NCBI GenBank assembly: GCA_963817015.1
Contig: CAWFMV010000019.1
Coordinates: forward strand, 124,001-188,000
Source of the DNA: VAZQ01 sp963817015
GTDB lineage: Bacteria > Pseudomonadota > Alphaproteobacteria > Rhizobiales > Xanthobacteraceae
Reading direction: 5' to 3'
DNA: 64,000 nucleotides
Shown here piece after piece: positions 58,882-64,000 of this stretch (within the stretch, counting starts at the first letter, position 1; each line of letters begins with the position of its first letter). The notes under the pieces were generated by a model. The model was not told where the DNA came from. It searched no databases and saw nothing but the letters and a program-made list of their open reading frames with translations. The position numbers were made by a program, and so were the translations under genes.

Positions 58882-60276
58882 ATGAACGCCGATCTCACCG
58901 CACTGCTCTATCTCGTTGCCGGCGTCCTGTTCATCCTGGCGCTGCGCGGGCTGTCGAGCCCGGCAACGAGCCGGCAGGGCAATCTGTTCGGCATGATCGG
59001 CATGACGATCGCGATCGTCACCACGCTCGCCTCGCATCCGCCGGCAGGCACCGGCGCCTGGGCGCTGGTGGTGGTCGGGATCGCGATCGGCGGCGGCATC
59101 GGCGCGGTGATCGCGCGCCGCGTGCCGATGACCACGATGCCGGAGCTGGTCGCTGCGTTCCACTCGCTGGTCGGCATGGCGGCGGTGCTGGTCGCGGCCG
59201 GCGCGCTCTATGCGCCCGCGGCCTTCGACATCGGCACCGTCGGCCACATCCACACCGCGAGCCTGGTCGAGATGTCGCTCGGCGTCGCCATCGGCGCCAT
59301 CACCTTCACCGGCTCGGTGATCGCCTTCCTCAAGCTGTCCGGCCGCATGAGCGGCGCGCCGATCATTCTGCCGACGCGGCACGTGATCAATATCGCGCTC
59401 GCGCTCGCGATCGTGCTGCTGATCGTCTGGTTTGCGCGCAGCGAAAGCTATGCGGCGTTCTGGCTGCTCGCGCTCGCCTCGTTCACGTTCGGCGTGCTGA
59501 TCATCATCCCGATCGGCGGCGCCGACATGCCGGTCGTGATCTCGATGCTCAATTCCTATTCGGGCTGGGCCGCCGCCGGCATCGGCTTCACGCTCGGCAA
59601 TTCGGCCCTGATCATCACCGGCGCGCTGGTCGGCTCCTCCGGCGCGATCCTGTCCTACATCATGTGCAAGGGCATGAACCGCAGCTTCATCTCGGTGATC
59701 CTCGGCGGCTTCGGCGGCGAGGTCGCGGGCCCGGCGGCGGGCAAGGAACAGCGTCCGGTCAAGATCGGCTCGGCCGAAGATGCCGCCTACATCATGAAGA
59801 ACGCCTCCAAGGTGATCGTCGTGCCCGGCTACGGCATGGCGGTGGCGCAGGCCCAGCACGCGCTGCGCGAGATGGCCGACCACCTCAAGAAGGAAGGCGT
59901 CGAGGTCAAATACGCCATCCATCCGGTCGCCGGCCGCATGCCCGGCCACATGAACGTGCTGCTGGCCGAAGCCAATGTGCCCTATGACGAGGTGTTCGAG
60001 CTCGAGGACATCAATTCCGAGTTTGCGCAGGCCGACATCGCCTTCGTGATCGGCGCCAACGACGTGACCAACCCGGCCGCCGAGGATGACAAGACCTCGC
60101 CGATCTACGGCATGCCGGTGCTGCAGGTGTGGAAGGCCGGCACCGTGATGTTCATCAAGCGCTCGCTCGCCTCGGGCTATGCCGGCATCGACAACACGCT
60201 GTTCTATCGCGACAACACGATGATGCTGCTCGGCGACGCCAAGAAGATGACGGAGAGCATCGTCAAGGCGTTGTGA
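58882..60276 (+). CDS. pntB: NAD(P) transhydrogenase, beta subunit
   Basis: Intact 464-aa subunit; ATG 58882 follows GGAGGAG. The membrane part (nine helices) includes LVAAFHSLVGMAAVLVAAGA and RMSGAPIILPTRHVINIALA. The NADP-binding domain has VIVVPGYGMAVAQAQHALRE, YAIHPVAGRMPGHMNVLLAE, FVIGANDVTNPAAEDDKTSP and KRSLASGYAGIDNTLFYRDN. All features are typical. It completes the operon. Confidence 0.97.
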   Translation: MNADLTALLYLVAGVLFILALRGLSSPATSRQGNLFGMIGMTIAIVTTLASHPPAGTGAWALVVVGIAIGGGIGAVIARRVPMTTMPELVAAFHSLVGMAAVLVAAGALYAPAAFDIGTVGHIHTASLVEMSLGVAIGAITFTGSVIAFLKLSGRMSGAPIILPTRHVINIALALAIVLLIVWFARSESYAAFWLLALASFTFGVLIIIPIGGADMPVVISMLNSYSGWAAAGIGFTLGNSALIITGALVGSSGAILSYIMCKGMNRSFISVILGGFGGEVAGPAAGKEQRPVKIGSAEDAAYIMKNASKVIVVPGYGMAVAQAQHALREMADHLKKEGVEVKYAIHPVAGRMPGHMNVLLAEANVPYDEVFELEDINSEFAQADIAFVIGANDVTNPAAEDDKTSPIYGMPVLQVWKAGTVMFIKRSLASGYAGIDNTLFYRDNTMMLLGDAKKMTESIVKAL

Positions 60277-60310
60277 CGTTTCGATTGCTTCTTCGAAGCC
60301 GGGGTGAACC

Positions 60311-60463
60311 ATGAATTTCGTGGTCGTGGTGCACGAGGCAGAAGAGGGCGGATATTGGGCCGAGGTGCCGGCCATCCCGGGCTGCGCCACTCAGGGCGAG
60401 ACTTTCGAGGAATTGCTGACGAATCTGTACGAAGCGATTGAGGGTTGTCTGTCTTCGACATAG
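60311..60463 (+). CDS. Solo HicB-like protein (50 aa)
   Basis: ATG 60311, 34 bp after pntB, with GGGGTG upstream. The product, MNFVVVVHEAEEGGYWAEVP followed by AIPGCATQGETFEELLTNLY and EAIEGCLSST, is the RNase-H-like HicB/UPF0150 fold. Full HicB antitoxins have a C-terminal DNA-binding part, which is missing here. No HicA-like gene lies before or after. It may be a free-standing UPF0150 protein or a toxin-antitoxin remnant. Confidence 0.82.
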   Translation: MNFVVVVHEAEEGGYWAEVPAIPGCATQGETFEELLTNLYEAIEGCLSST

Positions 60464-60531
60464 GCGCCCGGACTGCAGCGCAAAATTTGCGAGCCTAGAT
60501 AAAGCCGTCAGCGTTGCATAGTTAAGTTCCC

Positions 60532-61209
60532 ATGAAAGATCTCTACGCCCGAGCAACCAGAGCCGGCGTGCGTGGCTTTATCGTGCTTACCGCTCTCATT
60601 TTTCTTACCGCCGGCACGTTCCGTTATTGGCAGGGCTGGTCATTCCTGGCCACATTCACGGTCTGCTCGACAGCGCTCACCGTCTATATGGCCCTCTACG
60701 ACGAGAAGCTTCTTGAGCGGCGTTTGCGCGCCGGACCACGGGCTGAAACAGAAACGTCTCAAAAGATCATCATGGTTCTGGTGCTGTTGGGATTCGCCGC
60801 GCTCATGGTGGTTCCCGTGCTTGATCATCGATTCGGCTGGTCGCCGGTTCCACCCTATGTTTCGATCGCTGGAGACGGACTGATTGCACTGGGGTACCTG
60901 TTCATCCTTTTTGTGCTGCGAGAGAACAGCTACGCCTCTTCGACGATCCAGATCGCGGACGATCAACGCGTCATATCAACCGGGCCATACGCGCTGGTGC
61001 GGCATCCGATGTATGCCGCAGCGCTTCTTCTGGTCATTGGCATGCCGCTTGCGCTTGATTCCTGGTATGGGCTTCTCGGAATTCTTGTTCTTCTTCCTGT
61101 GCTCGCCTGGCGGCTGCTGGATGAAGAGCGCTTTCTCACGAGAAACCTCAAAGGCTATGCCGAGTACACAAGAGAAGTCCGGTGGCGTTTGATTCCCGGG
61201 CTGTTCTAG
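60532..61209 (+). CDS. Isoprenylcysteine carboxyl methyltransferase-type (ICMT/PEMT) membrane protein
   Basis: Intact 225-aa protein with about five TM helices (GFIVLTALIFLTAGTFRYWQ, IMVLVLLGFAALMVVPVLDH, LIALGYLFILFVLRENSYAS). The SAM-binding signature of this superfamily is STGPYALVRHPMYAAALLLV, followed by LLDEERFLTRNLKGYAEYTR and RWRLIPGLF. Such enzymes methylate carboxyls or lipid head groups. The substrate is unknown. Confidence 0.88.
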   Translation: MKDLYARATRAGVRGFIVLTALIFLTAGTFRYWQGWSFLATFTVCSTALTVYMALYDEKLLERRLRAGPRAETETSQKIIMVLVLLGFAALMVVPVLDHRFGWSPVPPYVSIAGDGLIALGYLFILFVLRENSYASSTIQIADDQRVISTGPYALVRHPMYAAALLLVIGMPLALDSWYGLLGILVLLPVLAWRLLDEERFLTRNLKGYAEYTREVRWRLIPGLF

Positions 61210-61268
61210 GCGAGAAGCATCCCGCGAGGTTGGGGTTACGGAAGTCATTTTGAGACGAGGAGTGCGCA

Positions 61269-61472
61269 ATGCCAGGCGCGAGAAACATATTGCTGTCAGG
61301 CGGCGTGATGGCCATCCTGGTCGGGGTCATTTGGATTGGGCAGGGCACTGGCTACTTCCCGTATCCAGGCAGCAGCTTCATGATCAATGACGTAGCGTGG
61401 GCCTATTACGGCATAGCGTTGGCTGTCGTGGGTTTGGTCGCGGTCGCCGTTTCAAGACGGATTGGCTTGTAG
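61269..61472 (+). CDS. Small two-helix membrane protein
   Basis: 67 aa. Helix 1 is LLSGGVMAILVGVIWIGQG, and helix 2 WAYYGIALAVVGLVAVAVS, separated by GYFPYPGSSFMINDV. It ends in a basic tail, RRIGL. Similar small proteins are common and uncharacterised. It follows the methyltransferase by 59 bp. A hairpin begins at its stop codon. Confidence 0.72.
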   Translation: MPGARNILLSGGVMAILVGVIWIGQGTGYFPYPGSSFMINDVAWAYYGIALAVVGLVAVAVSRRIGL

Positions 61473-61502
61473 CCCGGGTTTGCTGCGCTCAACCCGGGCT
61501 AC
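61469..61502 (+). repeat. GC-rich hairpin at the small membrane protein stop
   Basis: GTAGCCCGGGTTT (from 61469) pairs with AACCCGGGCTAC (to 61502) around a 9-base loop; the UAG stop lies in the stem. It is like the REP elements common in Rhizobiales and may also end the upstream mRNA. Confidence 0.8.
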
Positions 61503-61598
61503 GGAGCTACCCCGGCGGCGAGCCACTTGCCTATTTGGCTCATCCCAAACAAGCTGCGGGCGAGACCAAACGGCACAAGAACGAGTCTCTGCCAAATG

Positions 61599-62564
61599 AT
61601 GAAGAGCCTTCGCCTCGCCCTCGCGGGCATTGCCGCTGTCGCGGCAATTGCTGGTCCGGCCTCCGCACAGACCTACCCCTCGCGGCCAGTCACGATCATC
61701 ACGCCGTTCGCGGCCGGCAGCGTCACCGACGCGACTGCGCGCGCCATCGCGCAGCACCTGCAGGACGCGTTGGGGCAGTCGTTCGTGGTGGAGAATCGAG
61801 CTGGCGCGGGCGGGCTCTTGGCTGCCAATGCGGTCGCGCGCGCCGCGCCCGATGGCCATACGCTGCTCATCACCACCAACTCGACGCACTCGGCGGCGCC
61901 CGGCCTGTTCAAGTCGGTGCCCTATGATCCGATCAAGGATTTCACGCCGGTTGCCCGGATCGGCAGCTTCCCGTCGCTGATCGCGGTCCATCCGGGCCAG
62001 CCGATCCATTCGATGCAGGAGTTCGTCAGCTACGCCAAGGCCAATCCCGGCAAGCTCAGCTACGCGCACGGCAACAGCACCGGGCATATCAGCGGCGAAG
62101 CCTTGAAGCGGCGCACCGGCATCGATGTCGTGCGCGTCGCCTATCGCAGCAATCCGGCGGCGATGACCGACCTGATCGCTGGGCACGTCCCGGCGATGAT
62201 CCCGGATTTCGGCGTCGCGCTCCCGCAGGTCAAAGCGCAGAAGATCCGACCGCTCGCCGTGCTCACGCGCGAGCGCAGCACGACGCTGCCGGACGTGCCG
62301 ACGCTGCACGAGACGGTGCTGCCGAACTTCGATCTCCTGGCCTGGGCCGGCCTGTTCGCGCCCGCGAATCTGCCGCCGCCGATCGCCGCGCGTCTTTCCG
62401 CAGAGCTCGAGAAGATGCTCACACGGCCCGATGTGAAGGAGCGCTTTCTCACTTCGGGCGTCGAGGTCTTCTTCAGCGGCCCGCAGGAGTTCGACGCCTA
62501 CGTGAAGTCCGAGCTCACGAAATGGACCGGCCTGATCAAGGAAGTCGGCATCGAGCCGGAATGA
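61599..62564 (+). CDS. Bug-family (TctC) solute-binding protein 5
   Basis: Intact, about 321 aa. ATG 61596 and 61599 are both possible. The signal peptide is LALAGIAAVAAIAGPASAQT. Bug motifs are VTIITPFAAGSVTDATARAI, SFVVENRAGAGGLLAANAVA, DGHTLLITTNSTHSAAPGLF, LSYAHGNSTGHISGEALKR and VRVAYRSNPAAMTDLIAGH. The stop overlaps the following hydrolase ATG by four bases (ATGA), a coupling not seen with the other Bug genes. Confidence 0.95.
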   Translation: MKSLRLALAGIAAVAAIAGPASAQTYPSRPVTIITPFAAGSVTDATARAIAQHLQDALGQSFVVENRAGAGGLLAANAVARAAPDGHTLLITTNSTHSAAPGLFKSVPYDPIKDFTPVARIGSFPSLIAVHPGQPIHSMQEFVSYAKANPGKLSYAHGNSTGHISGEALKRRTGIDVVRVAYRSNPAAMTDLIAGHVPAMIPDFGVALPQVKAQKIRPLAVLTRERSTTLPDVPTLHETVLPNFDLLAWAGLFAPANLPPPIAARLSAELEKMLTRPDVKERFLTSGVEVFFSGPQEFDAYVKSELTKWTGLIKEVGIEPE

Positions 62565-63394
62565 AGACATCCATGGGCATACGGCCGATCACCGTGCTCA
62601 AGTGGATCTTCGGCCTTGTGCTTGCGGGCTATGTCGGGACGCTCGCGCTTCTCTATGTCTTTCAGCGCGATATTCAGTACCGCCCGCCGCAAACCGTGCG
62701 CACTGTGCCGGCCACGGTCGGGTTCCCGGCCGAGGAGGTTGTCCTCGATACGGCAGATGGCGAGAAGGTGGTTGCCTGGCATGTGCCTGCGCAAGCCGGC
62801 AAGGCCGTCGTTCTCTACTTTCACGGCAATGGTGACGTTCTTGCGTTGCGGCTCCCGCGCTTGCGCGAAGTGTTCGCGGACGGCACCGGGCTTGTTGCGC
62901 TCTCCTACCGTGGGTACGGCGGTTCAACCGGACAACCGAGCGAGACTGGCCTGCTTGCTGTCGCGGCGGCTGCCTACGCATTCACCGTCGCGCGCTACTC
63001 TTCGGATCGTATCGCCATCTGGGGCTTCTCGCTTGGCACCGGGCCCGCGGTCGCGATCGCGGCCGAACACCCGATTGGCAGGCTCATCCTCGAAGCGCCC
63101 TATACGTCAACAGCCGATGTTGCCGCGTCTGTGCTGCGGTTTCTTCCAGTCCGATTGCTGATGAAGGACCAGTTTCATTCTGACGAGTTGATCGGAAAGG
63201 TGAGTGTGCCCGTCTTGGTGATGCATGGTGAGCGCGATCCGGGCATTCCAATTCGTTTTGGCGAGCGCCTGTTCTCACTCGCTAATGAGCCGAAGCGCTT
63301 CGTGCGCTTCCCGAACGGAGGGCACGACGACCTTGATGCGCACGGCTCAATCGCCGCGGTCCGCGAATTTCTATACGACGCCAAAGACAGATAG
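62561..63394 (+). CDS. Membrane-anchored alpha/beta hydrolase, BEM46/ABHD13-like
   Basis: Intact 277-aa protein. The N-terminal anchor is VLKWIFGLVLAGYVGTLALL, then YVFQRDIQYRPP, typical of the family. The fold shows VVLYFHGNGDVLALRLPRLR, LVALSYRGYGGSTGQPSETG, nucleophile AIWGFSLGTGPAVAIAAEHP, acid LVMHGERDPGIPIRFGERLF and histidine FPNGGHDDLDAHGS. It is translationally coupled to Bug 5, so they may share a substrate. Confidence 0.93.
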   Translation: MKTSMGIRPITVLKWIFGLVLAGYVGTLALLYVFQRDIQYRPPQTVRTVPATVGFPAEEVVLDTADGEKVVAWHVPAQAGKAVVLYFHGNGDVLALRLPRLREVFADGTGLVALSYRGYGGSTGQPSETGLLAVAAAAYAFTVARYSSDRIAIWGFSLGTGPAVAIAAEHPIGRLILEAPYTSTADVAASVLRFLPVRLLMKDQFHSDELIGKVSVPVLVMHGERDPGIPIRFGERLFSLANEPKRFVRFPNGGHDDLDAHGSIAAVREFLYDAKDR

Positions 63395-63402
63395 TGTCAT
63401 GC

Positions 63403-64000
63403 TCAATCCCCGGTCGGCGAAATCCGAAACTCGATCACACCCGGCAGCGTGCGCAGATGCCGCGACAGCGCCTCGGCATTCTTCGGGTCGCGCCCGTGCA
63501 GCGTCATGCGGTATTCGAACAACTTGCCCCGGTCGCGCATGCGGTGAGTGAGATGCGTGATTGCCAAGCCGTGACTGGCGATCAGCTTGCGCAACTCATC
63601 GTCGGTCGGTACGGCATCGCCTGAGAAGCATACCTCGTGATACATATAGACCTCGGCCGGCATCCTGCGCTCGACTGCAAGGAAGAGTGCCAGGACCGCC
63701 AGGGTGGCGGCCGCACCGAGCACCGCGGCGAAATAAAAGCCGATCCCGACCTGGATGCCGATCGCGGCCGTGATCCAGATCGATGCCGCGGTGGTGAGGC
63801 CGCGCACCGTGAGGCCTTCCTTGAAGATCACGCCGGCGCCAAGGAAACCAATGCCCGTCATGATGCCCTGCGCGGTGCGGGTGGGATCGATGGTGACGGT
63901 GCCGACCACGTTGGTGGACATCCACCGGCCCTGGTAGACCGCTGCCATCATCAGGAGCGCGGAAGCGAGACAGACCAGCGCGTGGGTGCGAAAGCCGGCC
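63403..64000 (-). CDS. MgtC/SapB-family membrane protein (5' end outside window)
   Basis: The window cuts the gene; the visible part is read in frame from 64000 as AGFRTHALVCLASALLMMAA. Family motifs are TAQGIMTGIGFLGAGVIFKE and GLTTAASIWITAAIGIQVGI. A C-terminal soluble, ACT-like domain ends RHLRTLPGVIEFRISPTGD. MgtC proteins act in magnesium limitation and inhibit F-type ATP synthase in pathogens. The role here is unknown. Confidence 0.93.
   Translation of the reverse strand, partial: AGFRTHALVCLASALLMMAAVYQGRWMSTNVVGTVTIDPTRTAQGIMTGIGFLGAGVIFKEGLTVRGLTTAASIWITAAIGIQVGIGFYFAAVLGAAATLAVLALFLAVERRMPAEVYMYHEVCFSGDAVPTDDELRKLIASHGLAITHLTHRMRDRGKLFEYRMTLHGRDPKNAEALSRHLRTLPGVIEFRISPTGD

Noticed and set aside
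58846..60390. A 514-aa open frame on the minus strand across pntB
   Set aside because: Antisense to an intact pntB; Arg/His/Asp-rich composition with no domain.

Overview
The window reads as GC-rich chromosomal DNA of a Hyphomicrobiales (Rhizobiales) alphaproteobacterium, probably of the Bradyrhizobium/Xanthobacteraceae type. Markers are a GapR-type DUF2312 protein, DUF1244, the glycerate kinase-DUF1036-pyruvate kinase cluster, split transhydrogenase pntAA-pntAB-pntB preceded by an aa3-oxidase subunit IV gene, five Bug-type (TctC) binding proteins, and possible CtrA boxes (TTAA-N7-TTAA). I see no tRNA, rRNA, CRISPR array, transposase or prophage.

Layout. 0-1.4 kb: the end of an unassigned gene and an alpha/beta-hydrolase-fold protein. 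1.4-6.8 kb (minus): a TonB module, DUF2946-exbB-exbD-tonB-DUF2946-ZnuD-like receptor. 7-11.8 kb (plus): rpmJ, a TPR protein, then a Bug receptor, a ThDP enzyme and a hydrolase. 11.8-15.2 kb (minus): gckA-DUF1036-pyk. 15.3-18.1 kb: a two-subunit molybdenum hydroxylase ending in a strong terminator. 18.1-18.9 kb: DUF1244 and GapR. 19.2-24.7 kb (minus): a DUF882 peptidase-like protein, an L,D-transpeptidase and an NtrC-family regulator, with CtrA-like boxes. 25-28.9 kb: tetR divergent from emrA-emrB, with two identical operators around the emrA promoter. 29-42.8 kb: a long catabolic region of mostly exported enzymes (a second molybdenum hydroxylase with cytochrome c, an enol-lactonase-like hydrolase, a bicupin, two amidohydrolases, two related secreted proteins with a DxDxDG loop, a metallo-beta-lactamase, an SDR, and a PQQ dehydrogenase of the lanthanide type). 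43-53.2 kb: a 48-aa ORF behind a CtrA box, three Bug receptors, a second ThDP enzyme, a bicupin, oligoendopeptidase F and an orphan AbrB-like protein. 53.3-55.1 kb: two paralogous ABC permeases separated by two long hairpins. 55.3-64 kb: an ABC1 kinase, the transhydrogenase operon, a solo HicB-like protein, a methyltransferase, a fifth Bug receptor with an overlapping hydrolase, and the end of an MgtC gene.

Sequence quality matters here. About half of the genes are broken by one-base frameshifts, including rpmJ, exbB, exbD, tonB, pntAA and pntAB, which should be functional. In several places removing or adding one base in a short run restores the family sequence. I therefore treat most frameshifts as sequencing or assembly errors and give whole-gene spans.

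Short palindromic repeats are scattered between genes. One family has four copies, each arm being itself a small hairpin; in two copies the arms differ by changes that keep the small stems paired. A different pair of hairpins near 54.2 kb shares only its 8-bp ends.
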